From Lentisphaerota bacterium (GTDB lineage Bacteria; Verrucomicrobiota; Lentisphaeria; Victivallales; Victivallaceae): DNA of 64,000 nucleotides. Below, piece after piece: positions 17,787 through 27,052 of this stretch. Under the pieces are notes generated by a model, which worked only from the letters and a program-made list of their open reading frames with translations, made no database searches and was not told the DNA's origin. The DNA lies in the NCBI GenBank assembly GCA_015061775.1, contig SUVY01000003.1, forward strand, positions 1-64,000. Direction: 5' to 3'. The position numbers and the translations under genes were made by a program. How positions within the stretch are numbered: position 1 is the stretch's first letter; the number at the start of each line of letters is the position of its first letter.

Positions 17787-18889
17787 GATAAGCCACGCTG
17801 TTTTGCTATGGATATATACTTTTCTATTTGTTCTGAGGTCAAGACAGAGCCGCCGCAGTAAAAGTTTCTGTACCACTCTGAAGTCATTTCAAATGTCTGC
17901 TCCGGAGAGAGTGCTCCGTGCCATCCGAGCCTGGAGCGAGCCTTCGAGCAGTCGAGCCTGAGCAGTTTCGCTTCGTGGGGCTGATCTTTCGGAGGGTCGA
18001 TCGTGACCGATATCGCGTCCCAGTATTTTTTGAGTGCGTTTGCGGCGTCTTCGACACAGATAACTCCGTCGTCATCGGGACCGAAGTTCCAGGCTTCTGC
18101 GGCGGAAACATCTCCATTCAGGAGTTTTTCCCCAAGCAGCAGATATCCGCTGAGAGGCTCAAGGACGTGCTGCCACGGACGGACGGATTTGGGGCTGCGG
18201 ATGACCGCCGGTCTCTTTTCGGCAGCCGCCCGCATTATGTCCGGAACCAGTCTGTCTTCAGCCCAGTCTCCTCCGCCAATGACGTTGCCCGCCCTGCCGC
18301 TGGCAAGGAGAGTGGAGTGTTTTTTTCCATACTCTTCCGGAGCAAAGAAGCTTCTGCGGTAAGAGGAAATGACAAGTTCGGTGCACCCCTTTGATGCGCT
18401 GTAAGGGTCGAAGCCTCCCATCGGGTCATCTTCGCGGTATCCCGTGAGCTGCTCTCGGTTTTCATAACACTTGTCGGAGCTGATTGCTACGATGGCTTTT
18501 ACTGAGTCTGTTTTGCGGCAGGCTTCCAAAACATTGACTGTACCCATGACGTTTGAACTGAAGGTCTCCACGGGTTCGCGGTATGAGAGCCGCACGATAG
18601 GCTGGGCTGCGAGGTGGAACACCGCTTCCGGACGGAAATCATTGAATATATCCAAAACGGCTTTGGCGTCGCGGATGTCGCAAATTTCCGAGCGGAAATC
18701 CTGTGCGAGCAAGCCGAAATGGTTAGGAACAGTGTTTATCTCAAGGGATACTCCGCAGACCTCCGCGCCGAGAGAGCGCAGCCAGGCGCAGAGCCAGGAA
18801 CCTTTGAACCCGGTGTGTCCGGTGACCAGGATTTTTCTGTTTTTGTAGGAGTTATTGAACATGGATGTTATTTCCAGTATTTGGTCCAC
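17774..18889 (-). CDS. rfbG: CDP-glucose 4,6-dehydratase
   Basis: ILVTGHTGFKGSWLCAWLRSLGAEVCGVSL, VFHLAAQPIVRLSYREPVETFSSNVMGTVNVLEA, GFDPYSASKGCTELVISSYRRSFF, ARAGNVIGGGDWAEDRLVPDIMRA. Confidence 0.95.
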   Translation of the reverse strand: MDQILEITSMFNNSYKNRKILVTGHTGFKGSWLCAWLRSLGAEVCGVSLEINTVPNHFGLLAQDFRSEICDIRDAKAVLDIFNDFRPEAVFHLAAQPIVRLSYREPVETFSSNVMGTVNVLEACRKTDSVKAIVAISSDKCYENREQLTGYREDDPMGGFDPYSASKGCTELVISSYRRSFFAPEEYGKKHSTLLASGRAGNVIGGGDWAEDRLVPDIMRAAAEKRPAVIRSPKSVRPWQHVLEPLSGYLLLGEKLLNGDVSAAEAWNFGPDDDGVICVEDAANALKKYWDAISVTIDPPKDQPHEAKLLRLDCSKARSRLGWHGALSPEQTFEMTSEWYRNFYCGGSVLTSEQIEKYISIAKQRGLSWTI

Positions 18890-19680
18890 GGAGCGTTTCC
18901 GTTCTCCCAGAGCGAGTTGAGCAGAGTGTATTCCCGCGGATTATCCATGCACTGCCAGAAACCGTCGTGACGGTACACTTGAACATTTCCGTCGGCTACT
19001 GCGTTTTGCATGGGAGCGCGCTCGAAGAAGTCATCGGGGCGTCCGGCGAGATATTTGGAAACGAAATCTTTTTTGATGACCATGAAGCCGCCGTTGATGT
19101 ATCCGTCGGACTGGGCGGGTTTTTCATCGAATTTGCGGAGGGTATCTCCGTCGATGATGAGCTCTCCGAAGCGGGCTTCGGGGTGGGTCGCGGTGAGGGT
19201 GACGAGTTTATCCTGCTCTTTGTGCTGCTGATAGAGGGCGTCGATATTGATATCGGCGACACCGTCTCCGTAGGTGAGGAAGAACTCATCGTCATCAGGA
19301 GCAAGATATTTTGAAGCGGCGAGGATGCGTCCTCCGGTCATAGTTTCGACACCGGTACCGGCGAGAGTGACCTGCCAGTTAGCCTCTTCGAGTTCGCCGT
19401 GAAAGGCTATCTGCGGAGACGTTCCGAGCTTTATGGTTGCATCGCAGGTGTGGAGATGATAATTGACAAAATAGTCAATAAAACACTCTTTTTTATAACC
19501 GAGACAGAGAATGAAGCGATCAACTCCGAAAGCGGAGTATGATTTCATGATATGCCACAAAATCGGCTGGTCACCGATAGGGACCATCGGTTTGGGAAGC
19601 AGTTCCGTGACTTCACGCAGACGGGTACCTTTTCCGCCGCACAGTATCATCGCCGGAGGCATTTTTTTATTCATGTTCAC
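18868..19680 (-). CDS. rfbF: Glucose-1-phosphate cytidylyltransferase
   Basis: AMILCGGKGTRLREVTELLPKPMVPIGDQPILWHIMKSYSAFGVDRFILCLGYKKECFIDYF, TYGDGVADINIDAL. Confidence 0.95.
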   Translation of the reverse strand: MNMNKKMPPAMILCGGKGTRLREVTELLPKPMVPIGDQPILWHIMKSYSAFGVDRFILCLGYKKECFIDYFVNYHLHTCDATIKLGTSPQIAFHGELEEANWQVTLAGTGVETMTGGRILAASKYLAPDDDEFFLTYGDGVADINIDALYQQHKEQDKLVTLTATHPEARFGELIIDGDTLRKFDEKPAQSDGYINGGFMVIKKDFVSKYLAGRPDDFFERAPMQNAVADGNVQVYRHDGFWQCMDNPREYTLLNSLWENGNAPWTKYWK

Positions 19681-19847
19681 CTCTCAATAAAAACAGTTTA
19701 TACAACTCCGGCATAATTTAACATCAAAAGTCAGTCATTTCAAGCTGGAAACGCGCTATTTAAGCAATAAAAAAGCAAAACAATAAACAAAACCAAAACA
19801 CAAAAAAACAAAAAAACGATACTCCTGCACTAATTCCGCAAGAATAC

Positions 19848-19947
19848 CGTTTTTCTTGAAAGGAGAGAGGGGGCCCGGGGGAGAGAGGGGAACTTCTTTT
19901 TCCGCAAAAAGAAGTTCCCCTCTCTCCCCCGGCACCTTATCCCCTTA
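19848..19947. repeat. Dispersed palindromic element, copy 3 (perfect 27-bp stem, 19875-19932)
   Basis: ATACCGTTTTTCTTGAAAGG lead; CCGGGGGAGAGAGGGGAACTTCTTTTT ccgc AAAAAGAAGTTCCCCTCTCTCCCCCGG. Confidence 0.92.
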
Positions 19948-20769
19948 TAAGAGAACGGCAGAAATATTTTCTATTTCTTTGCTGATGACGGACTCTTTGA
20001 GGGCGGAGGGGAGGTTTCCTGCGTCGCATTTAGCCATGAACACGGGGTCGATGGGGAGTTGGGCGAGGAGGGGCAGGCTGTAACGCTCTGAGAGTTCTTT
20101 ACCGCCGCCTGAGGCGAAGAGCTGGTGTTGTTTGCCGCAGTCGGGGCAGACGAAGCCTGCGAAGTTTTCGACGATGCCGGCGATGGGAACGTCGAGTTTG
20201 CCGCAGAAGTCGATGCATTTACGGCAGTCGGCGAGGCTCATTTCCTGGGGAGTGGTGACGACGACGGCGCATTTTTCTCCGGTGATGAGCTGGCATGCGG
20301 AGAGACTTTCGTCTCCGGTTCCCGGAGGGAAGTCGATGATGAGGTCATCGAGTTCTCCCCAGTTGGTCTCTTCGATGAGCTGTTTGAGGACAGCCATCTT
20401 AGCGGGACCTCTCCAGACGACAGCCTGGTCGGTGTCTTCGATGAGCAGACCGACAGAGACGAGTTTTACTCCGCACTCGAGTTCGAGCGGAAGGATGCTG
20501 CCGTTTTCGTCGCCTTCAAGTCTCAGGTGATTGACTCCGAAGAGGGTGGGCTGGCTGGGACCGTGGAAATCGGCATCGAGCAGACCGACCTTTCTTCCCT
20601 TTGCAGCGAGGGCGGCGGCGAGGGAGGCACTCACGGTGCTTTTGCCGACTCCGCCTTTTCCGGAAAGGACAAGGATGCAGCGTTTGATGTGGTCAAGTGC
20701 GGTCGGTTTTTTTTCGCATCCGGCGCAGCTTGAGCAGCTGGAACAGTTTCCTGAACATGATTCACTCAT
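19945..20769 (-). CDS. Mrp/NBP35-family P-loop ATPase
   Basis: CSGNCSSCSSCAGC N-terminal Cys cluster, ILVLSGKGGVGKSTVSASLA, DADFHGPSQPTLFG, IIDFPPGTGDESLS, VENFAGFVCPDCG. Confidence 0.93.
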   Translation of the reverse strand: MSESCSGNCSSCSSCAGCEKKPTALDHIKRCILVLSGKGGVGKSTVSASLAAALAAKGRKVGLLDADFHGPSQPTLFGVNHLRLEGDENGSILPLELECGVKLVSVGLLIEDTDQAVVWRGPAKMAVLKQLIEETNWGELDDLIIDFPPGTGDESLSACQLITGEKCAVVVTTPQEMSLADCRKCIDFCGKLDVPIAGIVENFAGFVCPDCGKQHQLFASGGGKELSERYSLPLLAQLPIDPVFMAKCDAGNLPSALKESVISKEIENISAVLL

Positions 20770-21575
20770 TTTGAAATCCTCTCAATAATTTTCTTTGCAA
20801 CCTGTCTGTTGCAGATGTTAAGTTTTAAATCATCCGCCATGGAGACGGCTTTTTTTACATTTTCATCGTAAAGGTGCTCCGGCTTGTGGGCGTCGGCGTT
20901 GATGACGGTCATCAGGGATGGGTACTCGGCAGCGATCTCCCAGAAACGGCGGCAGGGATAAGTCCTGCGTGTCCTTATTCCGGTGGAGTTGAGTTCGAGC
21001 GGAACCTTGTATTCAACGGCGGCGCAGACGATATCGCGGAATATCGCTTCGTGCTCCGGAGTAACTTCAGAGTAGGGAACCATGAAGGCATCGGGGTGGG
21101 CGATGATATCGAAGAGCCCGCACTCAATGAGCTTCAGGGTGACAGCGGCAAAATCCCTGAGGGTCCTGCTGTCCGGAGAGTAGTAATAAAAATGCTCCTG
21201 ATGCCCGATATCGAATCCGGAGTAGTGGGCTGAGCCGATGAGATAATCCATTTTGTACTCACCGAGCAGAACGTCGGTATAGAATGCTTCTCCGAGGTCG
21301 GAGCACCATTCGACTTCTGCACTTTTGAGGACATTCATCTGCGGAAACTGCGCTTTAGCTTCGTCAACAAGCTTGCAGTAGAGCGGAAGCTCGCTGAAAA
21401 GCATCCGCTCAGCGTGGTAGCGGTCGTCAGGAAACGGACAATGGTCTGAAAAACCGATAGTGTCCGATATCTTCTGAGCCGCGCGGCAAAAGTCTGCTGG
21501 AATTCCGGAGGCGTGTTTGCACAGCTCTGTGTGAGTGTGCAGGTTTGGAATATCTTCAAAGGCAATCATCGGCAA
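20766..21575 (-). CDS. PHP-domain phosphatase (histidinol-phosphatase-like)
   Basis: PNLHTHTELCKHASG, GFSDHCPFPD, YLIGSAHYSGFDIGHQEHFYYYSPD, IIAHPDAFM, NADAHKPEHL. Confidence 0.85.
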   Translation of the reverse strand: MPMIAFEDIPNLHTHTELCKHASGIPADFCRAAQKISDTIGFSDHCPFPDDRYHAERMLFSELPLYCKLVDEAKAQFPQMNVLKSAEVEWCSDLGEAFYTDVLLGEYKMDYLIGSAHYSGFDIGHQEHFYYYSPDSRTLRDFAAVTLKLIECGLFDIIAHPDAFMVPYSEVTPEHEAIFRDIVCAAVEYKVPLELNSTGIRTRRTYPCRRFWEIAAEYPSLMTVINADAHKPEHLYDENVKKAVSMADDLKLNICNRQVAKKIIERISK

Positions 21576-21578
21576 AAC

Positions 21579-22928
21579 TTACGGCTCGCGTGCCGCCTCA
21601 TCAAACGCTTTGATAAGCGGGTAGATCAGATATTCGATAACTCTGCGGCGTCCGGTTTTGATTTCGGCGGTGACCTCCATACCGGGGATGAGCCTGAAGT
21701 TGTCCTTGACACCGCGGAGTTTTCCGGTAGCGGTTATGCGTGCGCGGTAGTAGCTTGCGCTGGATATTTCCGGATCCTGCGGAGCTGCGCCCTGCTGACG
21801 CTGAAGGGTGTCCTCCGAGATGTTGCGGACGGTACCGTCGAGCGTTCCGTGCTTCTGGAAGGGGAACGCATTGAGTTTGATCCTGGTGGACGCTCCGAGC
21901 TCGACTTTTCCGATATCCTGCGGACGCACTTCAGCTTCGACTTCGACCTTGCCTCCGAGCGGAATGAGGGTGATGAGAGCTTCAGCTTCGCGCACGGCTG
22001 AACCGGGAGAGAAGCTCGCCACTTCATGCACGACAGCATCGCAAGGAGCCTTCAGATAGAGGTAATCCGCGAGCTGTTTGACTTTATCATACTCTTTTGC
22101 CGCTGAGATCATGTTGCGGTCGGTGGTGACCATCTCAGAGGATATACTGTTGCGCCACTCCTGGATGAAGGAGTTTTTGCTGGCGAGCGTACTGCCCCTC
22201 TGGTGCTTGAGCTCGTCGATCTCGTTGCGGAGCTGATCGACAGCGGCTTCCATTTCCATACGGGTAATGGACATCTGCAGGAGCTCTTTGAGACTTGCGG
22301 CGTTCTTTTCGTGCAGGGATTTGAACATCAGCTCCAACCGTTTGACGGCGGCGAGACGCTCTTCCTGCTTCTTGAGGGTGTCCTCTTTGGTTTTCTTGGA
22401 TGCGGCGATCTGCTCAAGGCTTTCGTCAAAGTACTTGATGCGCTCACGGTAGTAGTCCATGCGGTGTTTGTGGATGGCTTTCTGCCACTTTTCAAACTGG
22501 TTGCCGTTGTCGGTGTATTCGACTCCGAGGAACTCAGATTTGAGACGGTTGAATTGAGCGGTCAAGGTTGCAAGTTCGTTGGCTATACGGGCTGACTCTG
22601 CGCGGTTGAGCGCGGGGTCAAAGGTGATGAGGACCTGATCTTTTTTGACCACCTCTCCGATCTTGACGTTGATTTTCTGGATCATTGATCTTTCGAGGGG
22701 CTTCATGACGATGGTCGGAGTATCGGTGACGATCTTTCCGTTGGCGGTGACGATGACATCGACCTTGGAAAAAATCGACCAGATCAACCCAGCAAAGAGT
22801 ATCACCACCGGAGCCCATACCGTCAGACGGACGGCCAAGGGCAGCTTGGCGTGTTCGATTTCAAGAGCATCGGGCAGAAATTCGATGGTCTCTCCGGGAA
22901 GTTTCTTTTTGTTCAGCATATCAGGCAT
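21579..22928 (-). CDS. HlyD-family type I secretion periplasmic adaptor
   Basis: Single N-terminal TM, VIVTANGKIVTDTPTIVMKPLERSMIQKINVKIGEVVKKDQVLITFDP, central coiled coil, C-terminal RITATGKLRGVKDNFRLIPGMEVTAEIKTGRRRVIEYLIYPL. Confidence 0.92.
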   Translation of the reverse strand: MPDMLNKKKLPGETIEFLPDALEIEHAKLPLAVRLTVWAPVVILFAGLIWSIFSKVDVIVTANGKIVTDTPTIVMKPLERSMIQKINVKIGEVVKKDQVLITFDPALNRAESARIANELATLTAQFNRLKSEFLGVEYTDNGNQFEKWQKAIHKHRMDYYRERIKYFDESLEQIAASKKTKEDTLKKQEERLAAVKRLELMFKSLHEKNAASLKELLQMSITRMEMEAAVDQLRNEIDELKHQRGSTLASKNSFIQEWRNSISSEMVTTDRNMISAAKEYDKVKQLADYLYLKAPCDAVVHEVASFSPGSAVREAEALITLIPLGGKVEVEAEVRPQDIGKVELGASTRIKLNAFPFQKHGTLDGTVRNISEDTLQRQQGAAPQDPEISSASYYRARITATGKLRGVKDNFRLIPGMEVTAEIKTGRRRVIEYLIYPLIKAFDEAAREP

Positions 22929-25473
22929 CTCCTCTCATTTGTTGTGTCCAGAACTCCTTGTAAATTCCGTCGCGGGAGAGCAGTTCTTTGTGATTTCCTG
23001 CATCCGAGAGGGTTCCGGAGTCGATGACCACGATCTTGTCTGCGTGGCTGACGATCGAAAGACGGTGGCTGATGATCAGCACGGTGCGTCCGCGGGAAAT
23101 AGCCTTGAGGTTTTTCTGGATGACACATTCGCTTTCGGGGTCGAGTGCGCTTGTCGCCTCGTCGAAAATAAGGATCGGAGGATTGGTGAGCAGGGCTCTG
23201 GCAATAGCCAGACGCTGTTTCTGACCTCCGGAGAGGTTTGAAGCGTTCTCTTCAAGAACGGTATCGTAACCGCGCGGAAGTTTCTGGACGAACTCATCGG
23301 CTCCCGCGAGTTTTGCTGCGTAAATGACCTCTTCGAGACTTGCGTTCTGCTTGGTGAGGGCGATGTTTTCGCGCACAGTACCGCTGAAGAAATAGTTTTC
23401 CTGAAGCACGACACCGATGCTGCTGCGGAGATGGGATTTTTCGATCTCCTTGATGTCGATGCCGTCGATTTTGATAAGTCCCTGAGTCACGGGATAGAGA
23501 CCCTGGAGCAGTTTGGTAAGAGTGGTTTTTCCGGAGCCTGAACGTCCGACGATACCGAGCGAGCTGCCGGTGGGAACGTCGAGGGTGAAGTTTTTCAGCA
23601 CCTGCGGAAGATCAGGACGGTACTGGAAGGTGATGTTTTCAAAAGAGATAGCTCCTTTGACCGGATTGCGTACTCCGCCGCCGGCGGGTTCTGCCGGATA
23701 GTTCATGACGACTCCGAGCATTTTGACCGAGAGGGCGATCTGCTGGTATTCGTGGATGAGGCCGACGGTCTTCACCAGAGGTCCTGTGACGCGGTTGGCG
23801 AGCATCTGGAACGCGATGAGTGCACCGATAGTGATCTCAAAATCGAAGACCATGTGAGCTCCGAGCCAGATGACGCAAATACCCATGAGCAGTTCGAGCA
23901 CCTGACTGGCGCTGCGGGCGGTCATGGATATTTTGCCGACTCTGAAATAAGATTTGATAGCGTAGGCGGTGGAGTCGTTCCAGGCTTTTTTCTGTACCGG
24001 TTCGAGGGCGAGGCTTTTCACGGTGCGGATACCGTGGATGGCTTCGACGAGCATACTCTGGCGGCGTCCTTCAGCCTGATAGAGTTCGTCAAGACGTCTC
24101 TGGAAGGGCTTTATCAAACTTGCGATCACGAGAGCCATGAGCGCGGAAAAACCGACCACGACGAGCGTGAGTTTGACGCTGTAACAGAGAAGCAGCGGAA
24201 CGAAGAGGACGAGCGAGAGCAGATCGAGGATGGTGAAGAAGAGGTTTCCGGAAAGGAAACCGCGTATCTTTTCGGTCTGCTGCATGTGCTTGAGCAGGAC
24301 TCCTGACGGAATACGCTCAAAGAAGTCGATCGGCAGCTTCATCAGATGCAGGAAGGTCTTGGTGGCGGTGGATATATCGATTTTGTTGGTGGCAAAGAGC
24401 AGCAGATAGCTTTTTGCGAATTCGAGCGTTCCGTTGAAGATGATGGCGAGGACGACACCGGCTCCGATGACGTTGAGGGTGTCATAACCGCGGTTGACCA
24501 GCACCTTGTCCACGACGATCTGGAAGAAGAGCGGAACGGCAAGACTCAGGACGGTGAGGGTCGCCACGAGGACGGCGATCTGCCAGAATATGCCGCGCAT
24601 ACGGATAAATTCAGGAATGAACCATGCCAGACTGAACGGGCGGTTTTCGTCGGCGAGGTGATAGGTCTTTTTGAAACAGTTTATATCGTAGGTGCAGAGC
24701 TCCTCAAACTGCTCCTGATCGAGGAACAGAAAGGGATTTGGAGAGGTCGCCGCGTCGCTTTCGGGGTCGATGATGACAACGGAAACACTCTCTTCGCTCT
24801 TTTTGACACCGCAGAGGATGGCGGCTTTGCCGTTTTTCTTCCAGACGATGGCGGGAAAGATATCGCTTGCGTCCGAGAGTTTTTTCCAGTTGAGGGAGAT
24901 TTTTTTGGTTTTGAACTCAAAGTCAGATGCTATTTTTTTGAGCAGAGAGTCCTTGATCTCCTCCTCGCCGACGGCGTATTCATGCATGACCGACTGGAGA
25001 TTGAATCTCACGTTGTGGTGGCTTGCGATACGTGAAAAAGCGTAAAGCTTAGTGTGCCGTTTGATATCGACTTCGGCGAGATTGTAGAAGATGATGAGCG
25101 CGCTGTCGAGTTTGCTTTTCAGCTGCTCTTTGGGAACGACTACGGTGTTGCGTCCCTGCGGAAGCATCGGGTCGAAGATAGCGACTTTGTCCTGGGTCTG
25201 ATACTGGACAGAGTTGAGCAGAACGATCCAGTTGTAGGTGCTGAGGCGGATCAGGGCAGGGCCGCGATAAGTATCGAGCAGTTCATACGAGGTGGATGCT
25301 TCAGGTCTCAAATCCTGAGCTTCAGAGAGCGAAAGCAGAACTTCGATCTCATCACCTTCGAGTTTTTTCATTACGTCATCGGTGATGAGGGCAGCAAAAT
25401 TCACTCCGGGTCTGAAACGGGAAAACAGCAGTTCGAGACATTGAAGTCCCGTCTTTTTCATGTCGTCAGCCAT
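22921..25473 (-). CDS. Type I secretion ABC transporter with N-terminal C39-like region(s)
   Basis: 850 aa; GIVGRSGSGKTTLTKLLQGLYP, LSGGQKQRLAIARALLTNPPILIFDEATSALD. N-terminal ~270 residues resemble peptidase-C39-like domains. Confidence 0.93.
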   Translation of the reverse strand: MADDMKKTGLQCLELLFSRFRPGVNFAALITDDVMKKLEGDEIEVLLSLSEAQDLRPEASTSYELLDTYRGPALIRLSTYNWIVLLNSVQYQTQDKVAIFDPMLPQGRNTVVVPKEQLKSKLDSALIIFYNLAEVDIKRHTKLYAFSRIASHHNVRFNLQSVMHEYAVGEEEIKDSLLKKIASDFEFKTKKISLNWKKLSDASDIFPAIVWKKNGKAAILCGVKKSEESVSVVIIDPESDAATSPNPFLFLDQEQFEELCTYDINCFKKTYHLADENRPFSLAWFIPEFIRMRGIFWQIAVLVATLTVLSLAVPLFFQIVVDKVLVNRGYDTLNVIGAGVVLAIIFNGTLEFAKSYLLLFATNKIDISTATKTFLHLMKLPIDFFERIPSGVLLKHMQQTEKIRGFLSGNLFFTILDLLSLVLFVPLLLCYSVKLTLVVVGFSALMALVIASLIKPFQRRLDELYQAEGRRQSMLVEAIHGIRTVKSLALEPVQKKAWNDSTAYAIKSYFRVGKISMTARSASQVLELLMGICVIWLGAHMVFDFEITIGALIAFQMLANRVTGPLVKTVGLIHEYQQIALSVKMLGVVMNYPAEPAGGGVRNPVKGAISFENITFQYRPDLPQVLKNFTLDVPTGSSLGIVGRSGSGKTTLTKLLQGLYPVTQGLIKIDGIDIKEIEKSHLRSSIGVVLQENYFFSGTVRENIALTKQNASLEEVIYAAKLAGADEFVQKLPRGYDTVLEENASNLSGGQKQRLAIARALLTNPPILIFDEATSALDPESECVIQKNLKAISRGRTVLIISHRLSIVSHADKIVVIDSGTLSDAGNHKELLSRDGIYKEFWTQQMRGDA

Positions 25474-25629
25474 ATATAACTCCGGTTGGTATAAATTACA
25501 AATATATAAAACAACTTATAAATATACCATCACTTTAGAGATACGTCAAGTTGATTATCTCCAAAATAACATTAAAACAGCGCAGTTTACAGCAAATCAG
25601 AGCCCGGAAAACCCGTTTGGAGCCTGTGC

Positions 25630-25673
25630 AAAAAAACACCCGCCATCGATACTGATCGGTACCGGGCGGGTGT
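25630..25673 (-). terminator. Terminator downstream of the esterase array
   Basis: ACACCCGCC (25636-25644) / GGCGGGTGT (25665-25673), with a minus-strand T-run (plus AAAAAA). Confidence 0.85.
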
Positions 25674-25696
25674 CTGTAAAGCAAGAGGTTATCGGA

Positions 25697-27046
25697 TCAT
25701 CTCTTTTGGAGAATGGATTTGAGATATGCTTCACGGCGTGCCATTCCGGGCTTGTGATGGGCTCCGTGAGCTCCGTCAGGAACGATGGTGAGCCACTTTT
25801 GGGTGGTTTGCGGAATATTGTTGTAAGCCGCCAGCACGCTGGTGGGAACGCAGGTGCGGTCGAAGAGACCGGTGTTCACGTTGATCGGGCACTTGATGCG
25901 TTTGGCAAAATAGACGTTGTCGTAGTAGGCGGCAGCCGCGGCGACAGCGGGGTCGGCGGGTTTTCCATCTTTTCCAGCTCTGTAAAGACGGGGCCATCCG
26001 CTGTCGCGTTTGGCGAGGCAGCCGGCATGGTCGCTCATAGCGGGAACTCCGGCGACGGCGTAGGTGATATCCTTATCGAGAGCGCAGGCGGCGAAAACCT
26101 GAGCTCCGCCCTGACTTCCGCCCTGGACGATGATGTGTTTTCCGTCCCACTCAGGAAGGGTCTTGACGTAATCAAGAGAGCGCATCACGCGCATATACAT
26201 ACCTTTGAAGTAGAAGGAGTTGCGGTCTTCTTTTCCCCAATGCGGATATCCAACCTTTCCTTTGGGCAGGTAGTATTCTTTTTTCAGCTTGTCGTAATAC
26301 GCCCTGGTTTTTCCGTTTTCGATACCGTGGGCATTGACGTTGAAGGTGATGCATCCGAAAGATGCTCTTGCAAGATCTTTTCCGGCAGTTCTGACTCCGG
26401 CACCGTCGTAGTAGAGGATGGCGGGGCAGCTTTTGGGCTTGGCGTTTTTGGGCATCGAGAGATATCCGGAAACGGGTTTTCCTCCGGCACAATCGACTTT
26501 GACATCGTAGCAGACGACCTTGTCTGCGAGGCTGCCGGTGAGTTTGACGGGAACTCTTTTGGCTTTTACCGGAACGGCATCAAGCTCTTTGCGGACGCCT
26601 GCCCAGAACTGGTCGAAATCTGCGGGTTCGGGATAGACGGACACAAGTTTTTCCGGAGAGAACAACGCACCGACTCCGACGGCATCGGTGAGGACTTTTC
26701 TTCTCCAGCTTGAGGTGGTGATCTTCATCATTTTTCCGTCTTTGCCGTGGATGGAAAATCCGAGTCTGACCCAACCGGGATAGTTGAGAGAGACCTCTTT
26801 GGTCCAGAGTTTTCCGGAGACAAATTTTCCGCGGGTGGTCTTCTGGTTGTCGGCGGAGCAGAAGTAGCGCACTTCTATACCTTCGGCAGGTTTGCCGTCA
26901 GCGAGCACCTGACAGGTGAATACGGCGGTCTCTCCGGCTTTGAAAACGCCGTCCGGACGGTTGACTTTGAGTTCAAGGGTGTATTCGGCAGCGGCGAGTA
27001 TCGCGGCGCAGAATATGAGAGCGAGTGAGAAAATAAGTTTTTTCAT
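25697..27046 (-). CDS. Acetylxylan esterase (AXE1)-like secreted hydrolase, paralog 1
   Basis: Signal peptide, Ig-like N-terminal part, AXE1 domain with VQGGSQGGAQVFAACALD, TGLFDRTCVPTSVLAAYNNIP, VPDGAHGAHHKPG. Confidence 0.9.
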   Translation of the reverse strand: MKKLIFSLALIFCAAILAAAEYTLELKVNRPDGVFKAGETAVFTCQVLADGKPAEGIEVRYFCSADNQKTTRGKFVSGKLWTKEVSLNYPGWVRLGFSIHGKDGKMMKITTSSWRRKVLTDAVGVGALFSPEKLVSVYPEPADFDQFWAGVRKELDAVPVKAKRVPVKLTGSLADKVVCYDVKVDCAGGKPVSGYLSMPKNAKPKSCPAILYYDGAGVRTAGKDLARASFGCITFNVNAHGIENGKTRAYYDKLKKEYYLPKGKVGYPHWGKEDRNSFYFKGMYMRVMRSLDYVKTLPEWDGKHIIVQGGSQGGAQVFAACALDKDITYAVAGVPAMSDHAGCLAKRDSGWPRLYRAGKDGKPADPAVAAAAAYYDNVYFAKRIKCPINVNTGLFDRTCVPTSVLAAYNNIPQTTQKWLTIVPDGAHGAHHKPGMARREAYLKSILQKR

Positions 27047-27052
27047 TTCAGA

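Noticed and set aside
25460-26713. 417-aa plus-strand ORF opposite the first esterase
   Set aside because: Antisense to a conserved AXE1 gene with intact catalytic motifs. Similar shadow ORFs occur opposite other paralogs (27581..28198, 28122..28865, 29816..31093).
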